From Cloacibacterium sp964530915 (GTDB lineage Bacteria > Bacteroidota > Bacteroidia > Flavobacteriales > Weeksellaceae), in NCBI GenBank assembly GCA_964530915.1, contig CAZHCK010000001.1, forward strand, positions 7,942 to 71,941: a DNA stretch of 64,000 nucleotides, written 5' to 3'. The position numbers and the translations under genes are program-made. This document shows positions 15,291 through 23,061 of this stretch, piece after piece. Each line of letters starts with the position of its first letter. Within the stretch, counting starts at the first letter, position 1. A model generated the notes under the pieces. That model was not told the origin of the DNA. It saw only the letters and a list, made by a program, of their open reading frames with translations, and ran no database searches.

Positions 15291-17048
15291 ATGAAAACAT
15301 TAAAATTATTTTATACAGTTCTCGCAAAAGAATCCGGTGAAAAACCTTTTATTTCTGATGATGGTTTTGTAATTGACTCAAATGCAATCTGGGCAAAAAA
15401 AGAAATCATAAAGTACTTTTCTAAAGAAAAATTAAGCGGAAAAGATCTAAACGCTACCTTTCATAAATCTTGGAAAACCATAAAATACAGCACTAGAAAC
15501 CAATTGTTTGTTGAGCAAGTTTTGCATTATATTTCTACATATGGAAGTAATTTTCAAGATGAAATTTATATTCCAAATGAAATTTTGAATATTCCTGATG
15601 CAAAGCTTTCTTTCAAAGTAATCAAAGGTATTTCTAAAGAAGAAATGATTGAAAAATGCTTGAATTTACTGAATTCAGGAATCGCACTACAAGAAGAAAC
15701 AATAGATGATGTATTTTCAATTTTAATAGACGAACTTGATTATAAATTCACTGGAAACGAGAACATTAAGAATAAGGAAGCCATTGCAAAAATTGCAGAT
15801 TTATTCCATATCTATCCTGAAAATCCAGTAGAATTTTTCAGATATATCATTTATAAAAGTGCGCAAACTACTTTATTAATTAAAAATGATGAAGTGATTT
15901 CGGCAATAAAAGAAAGCAAATTCAATCCTTCTCAAGCATTTAAAGATTTTGGATTAGAAAAAATGGCTGAAATTTTCAACCGATTCAAACCACTTTTTTT
16001 GGCTTTCAAAAATAAATGTCCAAAAACCATTAATGCGATTTCAAAATTATCAAAAAAACATCATAAACCTTTGGTTTCTAATCCATTGAACGATGCTACC
16101 AATCAAATTCTTACCGAAAATGATTTGCATTGGTTAGAAAACGCAACTCCATTTGCTTTGTTCAAGGCTTTATCTGCTTGTTATAATAGAATGAACGGTC
16201 AAGATACATTTGCCTACAGAATTAGAAACGGAAAATCTTGGGTACAAAAAGATGTGGTGAAAAATGTAAATAAAAAAAATTACGATTTTATTCTACAATT
16301 TCTAAAATCTAAATTCGATTTTACAAATCTGAAAATTTACATTCCAGAAGAGGTGAAATATGCATTGCCTACTTCCGAAAAAATGTTTGTAGGAAATATC
16401 CCAACAGGAAGCAGATTTTATGGCAAAAAATTAGCAATTGGTATTTATTGGGAAGATTCTTGGGGAGCACATGATTTGGATTTATCGGGTCTAAATATTG
16501 GTGGGAAAATTGGCTGGAATTCATCCTACAAGCAAGATGAAGGAAACTTAATGTATTCTGGTGATATGACTTCGGCTCCAAATGGTGCAGTAGAATATTT
16601 GTATGCAAATAAAGGTTTGAACTACCCGACTTTAATTTTAAATAGTATTTACAGTGGAGATTCAAACTGTGATTACAAAATTATTGTAGGTAAAGGCGAA
16701 AAAATTTCTAAAGAATATATGATGAATCCTAATGCAGTTTTTGCTGAAATAAAATGCAAATCCGTGCAAAGACAAACCGTTCTTGGAATGCTTTTGCCAA
16801 AAAACGACAAACAATGTTTTGTTTTGTTGAATTTCGGAGCAGGACAATCCCGAGTTTCTGGAACCAGCAAACTTTCTACTTTGGCTACCACTGCTTTGTA
16901 TCAACAGTGGAACAGACCTCTCACTTTTAATAAATTAGTAAGTGAATTGGGAGCTCATTTGGTTTACTATAAAGATGGAGTAGATTATGATTTTTCTTTA
17001 GAAAATTTAGAAAAAGATAGTTTTATAAAGCTGTTCCAAAGAAACTAA
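15291..17048 (+). CDS. Large helical protein with C-terminal TerD-like domain, RNA-repair locus
   Basis: A 585-residue protein of no family I can name with certainty. Residues 1 to about 350 look alpha-helical and repetitive, in the style of a HEAT or Rot/TROVE-like scaffold, but no vWA MIDAS motif is present, so it is not a standard Ro60. Residues from about 380 to 550 read like a TerD beta-sandwich: G-I-Y-W-E, H-D-L-D-L-S near 392-397, Y-S-G-D-M-T-S-A-P-N-G-A near 422-433, P-N-A-V-F-A-E-I near 480, and a closing F-V-L-L-N-F-G-A-G. TerD domains belong to stress-response systems and bind Ca2+. The gene lies behind the tRNA-like RNA and two leader hairpins, so it is probably the protein partner of those RNAs. 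Tandem TAA codons end it. Confidence 0.75.
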   Translation: MKTLKLFYTVLAKESGEKPFISDDGFVIDSNAIWAKKEIIKYFSKEKLSGKDLNATFHKSWKTIKYSTRNQLFVEQVLHYISTYGSNFQDEIYIPNEILNIPDAKLSFKVIKGISKEEMIEKCLNLLNSGIALQEETIDDVFSILIDELDYKFTGNENIKNKEAIAKIADLFHIYPENPVEFFRYIIYKSAQTTLLIKNDEVISAIKESKFNPSQAFKDFGLEKMAEIFNRFKPLFLAFKNKCPKTINAISKLSKKHHKPLVSNPLNDATNQILTENDLHWLENATPFALFKALSACYNRMNGQDTFAYRIRNGKSWVQKDVVKNVNKKNYDFILQFLKSKFDFTNLKIYIPEEVKYALPTSEKMFVGNIPTGSRFYGKKLAIGIYWEDSWGAHDLDLSGLNIGGKIGWNSSYKQDEGNLMYSGDMTSAPNGAVEYLYANKGLNYPTLILNSIYSGDSNCDYKIIVGKGEKISKEYMMNPNAVFAEIKCKSVQRQTVLGMLLPKNDKQCFVLLNFGAGQSRVSGTSKLSTLATTALYQQWNRPLTFNKLVSELGAHLVYYKDGVDYDFSLENLEKDSFIKLFQRN

Positions 17049-17052
17049 TAAA

Positions 17053-17154
17053 AACACGAAAAACATCTACAACAAAGGCAAACTCAGAGGTTTTGAATAT
17101 GGGAAAATAACGCCATATTTGAAGAAATTGGGCAATAAAAAACTCCCGAATTAA
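17053..17154 (+). pseudogene. Possible remnant of a gene C-terminus
   Basis: From 17053 a frame without a start codon runs to TAA 17152-17154 and translates to protein-like sequence, including Y-N-K-G-K-L-R-G-F-E-Y-G-K-I and T-P-Y-L-K-K-L-G-N-K. The end overlaps the terminator hairpin. It could be the tail of a former third protein of the RtcB locus or of the ancestral neighbour. Too short to identify. Confidence 0.25.
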
Positions 17155-17163
17155 TTCGGGAGT
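17142..17163. terminator. Bidirectional terminator between the RNA-repair locus and pnp
   Basis: A palindrome ACTCCCGAATT / AATTCGGGAGT with A/T-runs on both sides, 8 bases from the pnp stop. It serves both converging transcripts. Confidence 0.8.
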
Positions 17164-17171
17164 TTCTATTT

Positions 17172-19358
17172 TTATGCTTGTTCTGTTGGTTGTTCTCCTT
17201 CTGGTTTTGGAGCGTCTCCTTCAGTTCTTGGCTTTTGTTCTGGTCTTGGTGGTCTTGGTAAAAGAACTTTTCTCGAAAGTCTCATTTTCTTACGATCATC
17301 ATAACCCATAAATTTCACTTCTACTTCATCACCTTCTGCATACGGAACTTTATCTAATCTCTTCCATTCGATTTCTGAGATGTGTAGTAAACCTTCGGTT
17401 CCTTTAGCAATCGCTACGAAAGCACCGAAATCCATTACTTTTACTACTTTACCTTTATAAACAGTACCTACAACTGGTACGAAAGTAATTTCGTTAATTC
17501 TAGCAATTGCAGCATTGATTTTCTCGCGGTCAGTTCCAGAGATTTCAATTCTACCAATTTCGCCCATTTCTTCAATAGAGATTACAGTATCCGTATCTTT
17601 TTGAAGCTGTTGGATAATTTTACCACCAGGTCCAATTACAGCACCTATGAAATCTTTAGAAATTTCTAAAATTTCCATTTTCGGAGCGTGAGGTTTCACA
17701 TCTGCTCTTGGTTTATCGATGGTTTTAAGGATTTCTCCTAAAATATGTAATCTACCTTCTTTTGCTTGATTTAGTGCAGTTTCCATGATATCCATTGTCA
17801 AACCTTGAATTTTAATATCCATTTGACAAGCGGTAATTCCATCTGCAGAACCTGTTACTTTGAAGTCCATATCACCCAAGTGATCTTCGTCTCCTAAAAT
17901 ATCAGAAAGTACGGTGAATTTACCAGATTTAGGGTCAGTAATTAATCCCATTGCAATACCAGAAACTGGTTTTGTAATTTGTACACCAGCATCCATCAAT
18001 GCAAGAGTTCCTGCACAAACAGTAGCCATAGAAGAAGAACCGTTAGATTCTAAAATATCTGAAACTACTCTGATGGTATAAGGATTTTCGTGAGGAATCA
18101 TTCCTGCTAAAGCTCTTTGAGCTAAGTTTCCGTGACCAACTTCTCTTCTTGAAGTTCCTCTTAGAGGTCTTGCTTCACCAGTTGAGAATGGTGGGAAATT
18201 ATAGTGTAGGAAGAATTTTTCGTCATAATTGATGGCAACAGAATCTACCATGTTGGCATCTTTCACTGAACCTAAAGTTACCGCTGTAAGAGACTGAGTT
18301 TCACCTCTGGTAAAGATTGCAGAACCGTGAGCTCCTGGTAAATAATCGATTTCTGACCAAATCGGACGAATCGTTTTAGGATCTCTACCATCTAATCTGA
18401 TTCCTTCGTTTAGAATCATTTGACGCATTGCTTCTTTTTCTACATCGTGGTAGTAAATTTTAGCAAATGGTTCTACGTCTGCTCTTTCTTCTTCTGAATA
18501 TTGAGAAAGGAATTCTTCTAAAACGGCAGCAAATTTTTCGTGTCTTTCTTCTTTCGCAGAAGGAGTTTTTGCTACGTTGTAAACTTTATCATAACATTCT
18601 GCCCAAACTTTCTCACGAATTTCTTCGTTGTGCGTTTCGTGGCAGTATTCTCTTTTGGTTTGAGATGCAGGAATTCTCGCTGCTAATCTTTCTTGTGCTT
18701 CGATTTGAACTTTAATTTCTTCGTGAGCGTATTTAATCGCTTCTAGCATTTCTGCTTCCGAAATTTCTTTCATTTCACCTTCTACCATTACGATAGAATC
18801 TTTGGTAGCACCTACCATGATATCTAAATCTGCTTTTTTAAGATTTTCGATACTTGGGTTGATAGAAAGTTCACCATCAATTCTTACTACTCTTACTTCA
18901 GACATTGGTCCGTTAAAAGGAATATCTGTAATTGCAATTGCAGCTGAAGCGGCTAAACCAGCTAAAGCTTCTGGCATTACTTCTTTGTCGTAAGAAATTA
19001 GGGAAATCATTACTTGAACTTCTGCGTGGAAATCTTCTGGGAAAAGCGGACGAAGTACTCTGTCTACTAATCTCATGGTAAGAACCTCATCATCAGAAGG
19101 TTTAGTTTCTCTTCTAAAGAAATTTCCTGGGATTTTACCACCCGCATAGAATTTTTCTCTGTAATCTACTGTAAGAGGTAAGAAATCTACCCCTGGATTT
19201 GCGTCTTTGTTGGCTACAACTGTTGCAAGGAGCATCGTTCCGCCACATTTTACTACTACAGAACCATTAGCTTGTTTCGCTAATCTTCCTGTTTCAATGG
19301 AGACTTCTCTCCCGTCTTTCAATTGAAATTTTTCAATAATTGCTTCTGGAGCATTCAT
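17172..19358 (-). CDS. pnp: Polyribonucleotide nucleotidyltransferase
   Basis: PNPase, the phosphorolytic 3'-5' exoribonuclease of RNA turnover. The layout is complete: first RNase PH domain, linker helical domain, second RNase PH domain (F-S-T-G-E-A-R-P-L-R-G-T-S-R-R-E-V-G near 390-407), KH domain (I-G-P-G-G-K-I-I near 572-579) and S1 domain (G-K-V-V-K-V-M-D-F-G-A-F-V near 630). It ends in a low-complexity tail rich in P, E and K. ATG 19358 (MNAPEAII) fits the family start better than the ATG seven codons upstream. A promoter with TTG-N21-TATCTTTG lies ahead. It is convergent with the RtcB locus. In Deinococcus, PNPase binds Ro-Y RNA complexes, which makes the neighbour of interest. Confidence 0.96.
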   Translation of the reverse strand: MNAPEAIIEKFQLKDGREVSIETGRLAKQANGSVVVKCGGTMLLATVVANKDANPGVDFLPLTVDYREKFYAGGKIPGNFFRRETKPSDDEVLTMRLVDRVLRPLFPEDFHAEVQVMISLISYDKEVMPEALAGLAASAAIAITDIPFNGPMSEVRVVRIDGELSINPSIENLKKADLDIMVGATKDSIVMVEGEMKEISEAEMLEAIKYAHEEIKVQIEAQERLAARIPASQTKREYCHETHNEEIREKVWAECYDKVYNVAKTPSAKEERHEKFAAVLEEFLSQYSEEERADVEPFAKIYYHDVEKEAMRQMILNEGIRLDGRDPKTIRPIWSEIDYLPGAHGSAIFTRGETQSLTAVTLGSVKDANMVDSVAINYDEKFFLHYNFPPFSTGEARPLRGTSRREVGHGNLAQRALAGMIPHENPYTIRVVSDILESNGSSSMATVCAGTLALMDAGVQITKPVSGIAMGLITDPKSGKFTVLSDILGDEDHLGDMDFKVTGSADGITACQMDIKIQGLTMDIMETALNQAKEGRLHILGEILKTIDKPRADVKPHAPKMEILEISKDFIGAVIGPGGKIIQQLQKDTDTVISIEEMGEIGRIEISGTDREKINAAIARINEITFVPVVGTVYKGKVVKVMDFGAFVAIAKGTEGLLHISEIEWKRLDKVPYAEGDEVEVKFMGYDDRKKMRLSRKVLLPRPPRPEQKPRTEGDAPKPEGEQPTEQA

Positions 19359-19425
19359 AAAATTTACTGTCTTGTGCAATCCGTATTGATTGCGTTATTA
19401 TTTAAACTCTTTAAATTTTCGATGG

Positions 19426-19457
19426 CAAAGATACGGAATTTAAAAAAGTTATAACAA
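19426..19457 (-). promoter_or_regulatory. pnp promoter (TTG-N21-TATCTTTG)
   Basis: On the minus strand TTG (19457-19455), a 21-base spacer and a perfect TAnnTTTG (19433-19426). The upstream box overlaps the A-run of the terminator copy behind the toxin gene, so pnp has its own promoter after the toxin-antitoxin insertion. Confidence 0.6.
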
Positions 19458-19481
19458 AAAAGCAACTCAAAATTGAGTTGC
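19456..19481 (-). terminator. Terminator after the toxin gene; copy of the rpsO terminator
   Basis: A GCAACTCAA/TTGAGTTGC stem with A6 on the plus strand (T6 on the minus). The 26 bases are identical to those at 20034-20059 behind rpsO. Confidence 0.85.
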
Positions 19482-19484
19482 GTA

Positions 19485-19772
19485 TTACATTTTCTCTTCT
19501 GGATTTCTACTGGTATGAAAAATGGAATAAATAATTATTTCCTCATCATGAATTTCAAATAGTATTACAAAAGGAAATTTTATGATGTACGCTTCTCTTA
19601 TATTATTAAATCTACATGAAAAATGTTTTGGGTTTTGCTCTATTTTTTCAAAATATTTCTGAAGAACAATGAGAAATTTCTTCCCTAAATCTTTAGATTT
19701 AGATTCATAATATTCATAAGCATCTTCCATTTCAAAAACTGCTTTATCCCTGAATATTAATTTATATTTCAT
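19485..19772 (-). CDS. RelE/ParE superfamily toxin
   Basis: 95 residues with the RelE/ParE fold pattern: K-Y-K-L-I-F at the N-terminus, two helices rich in Y, E and K (A-Y-E-Y-Y-E-S-K-S near 18-26; F-L-I-V-L-Q-K-Y-F near 33-41), the K-H-F-S-C-R region near 53-58, and three C-terminal strands (F-P-F-V-I-L-F-E-I, E-I-I-I-Y-S-I-F-H-T-S-R-N-P). The I-F-H-T-S-R-N-P ending is typical of the ParE-like group, whose members target gyrase or mRNA. It starts 4 bases after the antitoxin stop, the classic coupled order. Confidence 0.88.
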   Translation of the reverse strand: MKYKLIFRDKAVFEMEDAYEYYESKSKDLGKKFLIVLQKYFEKIEQNPKHFSCRFNNIREAYIIKFPFVILFEIHDEEIIIYSIFHTSRNPEEKM

Positions 19773-19776
19773 GAGA

Positions 19777-20004
19777 TTATTTGGTTTTCTCTTGGATTCG
19801 TTTTTTTACTTCGTCATAACTAAAGTATTTTCCTTCTCCGCTTAAATATTCCGCCCTTCTTTCTGCCACAATATTGTATTGCTCTTGAGAAATATAGCCT
19901 TGTTCCTCGTTTTTGAAAGCTTCTCTCACCTTTTTTAAAACAGATTCACTTTCTGTCTGTAAAAGCAATTTCATGAGTTCTAATTTTTCTAAACGAATAT
20001 CCAT
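19777..20004 (-). CDS. Antitoxin of the RelE/ParE-type module
   Basis: 75 residues of the short addiction-module antitoxin type. A helical N-terminal dimerisation part (R-L-E-K-L-E-L-M-K-L-L-L) leads to a C-terminal segment with E-R-R-A-E-Y and the ending S-Y-D-E-V-K-K-R-I-Q, characteristic of antitoxins paired with ParE-like toxins in Bacteroidota. The C-terminus would wrap around the toxin. No DNA-binding motif is obvious, so autoregulation is uncertain. It precedes the toxin gene by 4 bases. Confidence 0.85.
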   Translation of the reverse strand: MDIRLEKLELMKLLLQTESESVLKKVREAFKNEEQGYISQEQYNIVAERRAEYLSGEGKYFSYDEVKKRIQEKTK

Positions 20005-20033
20005 TTCTTATAATTTAATATTCAAATATAAAT

Positions 20034-20059
20034 AAAAAAGCAACTCAAAATTGAGTTGC
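20034..20059 (-). terminator. Terminator of rpsO
   Basis: The same 26-base hairpin (AAAAAAGCAACTC...GAGTTGC) as at 19456-19481, lying 24 bases behind the rpsO stop. Confidence 0.85.
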
Positions 20060-20083
20060 TTTAGATTTTTTTCTTGAATCTGA

Positions 20084-20353
20084 TTATTTTCTAATACCAA
20101 GTTCAGCAATGATAGCTCTGTATCTATTGATGTCTTTGTTTTTAAGATAATCTAACAATCTTTTTCTTTTACCTACTAATTTAACTAGAGATTTCTCAGT
20201 AGCATAATCTTTGTGGTTTTTCTTTAAGTGACCAGACAAATGGTTAATTCTGAATGTGAATAAAGCGATTTGTCCTTCTGCAGAACCAGTGTTTGCAGCG
20301 TTTCCTCCGTGTTTAGCGAAGATTTCTGATTTTTTTTCTGATGTTAAGTACAT
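20084..20353 (-). CDS. rpsO: 30S ribosomal protein S15
   Basis: 89 residues, the usual length. S15 binds 16S rRNA early in 30S assembly and bridges to the 50S subunit. Conserved features include H-G-G-N-A-A-N-T-G-S-A-E-G-Q-I-A near 15-30, I-N-H-L-S-G-H-L-K near 36-44 and the C-terminal L-V-G-K-R-K-R-L-L-D-Y-L near 59-70. In many bacteria rpsO lies directly upstream of pnp. Here a toxin-antitoxin pair and a second copy of the terminator separate them. Confidence 0.97.
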   Translation of the reverse strand: MYLTSEKKSEIFAKHGGNAANTGSAEGQIALFTFRINHLSGHLKKNHKDYATEKSLVKLVGKRKRLLDYLKNKDINRYRAIIAELGIRK

Positions 20354-20503
20354 GCCAATATTATTTAATGATTATTATGTAACGAAGTGCAAAAGTACAA
20401 CTTTATTTTCAAACCGAAAAATTTATTCTCAGATTCTAGAGACATTCACTTAATAATGTTAACAAATCCTTAAATTTTATAAATAACTTACTGAAATTCT
20501 GCG

Positions 20504-20511
20504 TAAATTTG
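20504..20511 (+). promoter_or_regulatory. -7 element (TAAATTTG) of the lipoprotein gene
   Basis: A perfect TAnnTTTG 16 bases before the ATG at 20527. This placement also decides the start, since the upstream ATG at 20509 would lie within the promoter. Confidence 0.55.
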
Positions 20512-20526
20512 CATCATCTTTTTGAT

Positions 20527-21102
20527 ATGAAAAAAATTCTATTCTATGGTTTAGCGGCAAGCCTTATCATCATAAGTTGCAAAAATTTAGGAAGCACCTT
20601 GGTGAAGCTTAACCATTCTATTAAGCTAAAACACGTAGATAGAATTGTCTATTTCGACCCAGAAGTTTATCCTGATTTCGAAGGAATAAAAGAACCTACC
20701 CACAATGTGATTTACAGTGCTGTTTCTGATGAACTGAATAATTACGGCAATTACAAAATCATGCACATCAATAATGCTAATATTAAATATGACAGCGTAG
20801 ATGTGAATATGATTAAAGAATCTTGTCTAAATAACGGTGCAGAAATCGCCTTGGTTCCGAAGGTAAAATATTTTAAAGTTGGCCTTGGAAAATATGTTTT
20901 TTCTAACCAAGTCATCGTGAGCATGAAAATGTATAATAATGACGGCGAACTGGTGATAGAAAACTCTTACGATACTTATAAAGGAAGCGGCAGATTATTG
21001 GGCAGCGCAGAAAATTCTATAAAAATAGGCACCGCAAATGTCATCAAAAACATGATTACTGAATTAAAAAGCAGGAATATGACTACTCCTGCTTCTGAAT
21101 AA
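20527..21102 (+). CDS. Lipoprotein of unknown function
   Basis: A 191-residue exported lipoprotein. K-K at positions 2-3, a hydrophobic core and the lipobox I-I-I-S-C place the modified Cys at about residue 18. The mature part is beta/alpha mixed with no family I recognise. Recurrent features are D-R-I-V-Y-F-D-P-E-V-Y-P near 37-48 and a G-S-G-R-L-L-G-S-A-E segment near the end. The start at ATG 20527 (MKKILFYG) is set by the upstream -7 element. It is convergent with the GAF gene. A surface or periplasmic role is likely; nothing more can be said. Confidence 0.75.
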   Translation: MKKILFYGLAASLIIISCKNLGSTLVKLNHSIKLKHVDRIVYFDPEVYPDFEGIKEPTHNVIYSAVSDELNNYGNYKIMHINNANIKYDSVDVNMIKESCLNNGAEIALVPKVKYFKVGLGKYVFSNQVIVSMKMYNNDGELVIENSYDTYKGSGRLLGSAENSIKIGTANVIKNMITELKSRNMTTPASE

Positions 21103-21120
21103 TTTTCTATTTATAGAATT

Positions 21121-21567
21121 TTATAAAATCTTTGCCAATTCAGCACATAACCATTCTAGCAATTCTCTATCCTCATCTGTAAAAGGGTCTTTTTTGTGAG
21201 AATCTATATCTATTTGACCAATATTTACACCATCTTTAATAATAGGAACTACAATTTCGGCTTTGGTTTCTAGCGAACAAGCCAAATAATTATCTTGCTC
21301 CCAAACATCTGGCACTACAAAAGTCTCATTTGATACCGCAACTTGTCCACAAATTCCCTTTCCAAAAGGAATCACAGTGTGATCTGTAGCTGCACCAACA
21401 TAAGGCCCTAAAATCAATTCTTCTTTATCTCCATTTTTAAAATAAAAACCAGTCCAATTAAAATAATCAAACTCCTGATCTAGAAGATGACAAATTTTCT
21501 CTAATTTCTCGGTGGTATTGTGACTTGGGCTTTCAATAATAGATGAAAGTCTTTTTTTAATTTCCAT
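21121..21567 (-). CDS. GAF domain protein, free methionine-R-sulfoxide reductase-like
   Basis: 148 residues, a single GAF domain of the fRMsr type that reduces free methionine-(R)-sulfoxide. Visible landmarks are W-T-G-F-Y near 38-42, I-L-G-P-Y-V-G-A near 52-59, G-K-G-I-C-G-Q near 69-75, the L-A-C-S-L-E-T-K-A-E-I-V-V-P segment near 94-107, and G-Q-I-D-I-D-S-H near 115. Two of the three family cysteines (in G-I-C-G and A-C-S) are present. The third, normally just before the G-K-G loop, appears to be absent. Activity may be retained with altered recycling. It lies 13 bases after the gene at 21581-23014, likely cotranscribed. Confidence 0.85.
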   Translation of the reverse strand: MEIKKRLSSIIESPSHNTTEKLEKICHLLDQEFDYFNWTGFYFKNGDKEELILGPYVGAATDHTVIPFGKGICGQVAVSNETFVVPDVWEQDNYLACSLETKAEIVVPIIKDGVNIGQIDIDSHKKDPFTDEDRELLEWLCAELAKIL

Positions 21568-21580
21568 AATTTTTAAATTT

Positions 21581-23014
21581 TTAATATTCTTCGAATGTAA
21601 TATCTTCTTTGTAACCGAACATTCCTCTTTCTTTAATCATTGCTGCTACACCATCTGGCAATTGTTCTTCCCAGCCTGATTCGCTATTCGAAATTTTCTG
21701 CAAAATTTCTCTAGAATAAATTTCAGAATGCTCTGGATTATAATCCTTGATATCTACAATTCTTCTGTTATGTTTAAAATATTTATACAACTCTTTAAGA
21801 TTGTCATTCACTTTCAAGTTTTCTGATGTGAGCAATTCGTGTGTTTTAGGATCTTTATAAGGATACAGATATACTCTCATATCTTTTTTAAAGAACTTAC
21901 CGAATGCTTCTAAGATTCCACCAGAAAGATGTTTGTAATAATCTTCATCAAAAACCATCAGTAAATTATTTACGCCCATTGCAATTCCGGTATACCTTAC
22001 ATTATAAGAAGTGAAATAATCTACTAATCTATAATATTCTGAGAAATTAGAAATCATTACGGTATAACCCAATTTCGCCAAAACGTCTACTCTATCTAAG
22101 AAATCTCTTTCGTCTAAGTTCCCAGAAGCTTTGAGATTAGAAACGGTAATTTCGAAAAGAATAACGGTATCTTCTGGTTTTCCTTCTGTTTCATTGAGAA
22201 ACATTTTAAGACCGTTCTCGAACATGTCTACATTCACCAAAGTTACAGGTCTGAAACTTCCTCTTACCGCAAAAACATCTTTTTTGTATAATAAATCTGC
22301 TGGAAGCATGTTTTTCCCTTCAGAATTGAAGATTACCGCTTCCGTCATAGAATTTTTAATCAACTGAAGACTCATCAATCGATTATCCACATAAGGAAAA
22401 GCAGGGCCTTGAAAATCAATCATGTCTATTTCAATTTTATCCACCGAAATATCATCATACAAACTTTTGATTAATCTTCTAGGATTGTCATACAAATGAA
22501 ATGCTCCATAAACCAAGTTTACGCCAAGATTTCCTAGCGTTTCTTGCTGAAGCGTAGCATCATTTTCTTTAAATTTTACATGCAATACAATTTCGCTGTA
22601 CTCTTGACCAGGTTGCGCCTGAAACATAATTCCTACCCAACCGTGACCTAAAAAGGTTTTTTGGTAATTAATAGTAGTAACTGTATTTGCAAAAGAGAAG
22701 AATTTACGATGTGCATTTTCTTCCTTATCTAAACGCTCTTGAATAAGACCTACTTCATGACGAAGCATTTTTTTCAGTCTGTTCTGAGTTACGTATCTAT
22801 TTTTGTCTTCTTTACCATAAATAGCATCACTGTAATCCTTATCATAAGCAGACATTGCTTTTGCAATCGTTTGAGAAGCAGCTCCCGCTCTAAAGAAATG
22901 ACGAACCGTCTCTTGTCCTGCACCAATTTCTGCAAAAGTACCATATATATTAGGATCTAAATTGATAGCTAAAGCCTTTTGCTTGGGAGTAAGATATTGC
23001 TTAATTACAGACAT
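21581..23014 (-). CDS. Conserved Bacteroidota protein of unknown function
   Basis: A 477-residue soluble protein beginning MSVIKQYLTPKQKAL. A strongly conserved-looking N-terminal part (I-Y-G-T-F-A-E-I-G-A-G-Q-E-T-V-R-H-F-F-R-A-G near residues 21-42) is followed by an alpha/beta body. I recognise it as a protein type common in Flavobacteriia that often gets inconsistent automatic names, but I know no demonstrated activity. There is no signal peptide or membrane segment. ATG 23014 is chosen because the longer frame starts inside the divergent gene's 5' region. Forty-seven bases separate it from the divergent MBL hydrolase, and the GAF gene follows on the same transcript. Confidence 0.8.
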   Translation of the reverse strand: MSVIKQYLTPKQKALAINLDPNIYGTFAEIGAGQETVRHFFRAGAASQTIAKAMSAYDKDYSDAIYGKEDKNRYVTQNRLKKMLRHEVGLIQERLDKEENAHRKFFSFANTVTTINYQKTFLGHGWVGIMFQAQPGQEYSEIVLHVKFKENDATLQQETLGNLGVNLVYGAFHLYDNPRRLIKSLYDDISVDKIEIDMIDFQGPAFPYVDNRLMSLQLIKNSMTEAVIFNSEGKNMLPADLLYKKDVFAVRGSFRPVTLVNVDMFENGLKMFLNETEGKPEDTVILFEITVSNLKASGNLDERDFLDRVDVLAKLGYTVMISNFSEYYRLVDYFTSYNVRYTGIAMGVNNLLMVFDEDYYKHLSGGILEAFGKFFKKDMRVYLYPYKDPKTHELLTSENLKVNDNLKELYKYFKHNRRIVDIKDYNPEHSEIYSREILQKISNSESGWEEQLPDGVAAMIKERGMFGYKEDITFEEY

Positions 23015-23061
23015 GAATAAAATTTTGCGTAAATTTACCAAAATCTCACAAAAACCCAAAA

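Noticed and set aside
15291..17048. Ro60/TROVE protein
   Set aside because: No vWA MIDAS motif, and the C-terminal part fits TerD better. A distant scaffold relation for the N-terminus is left open.
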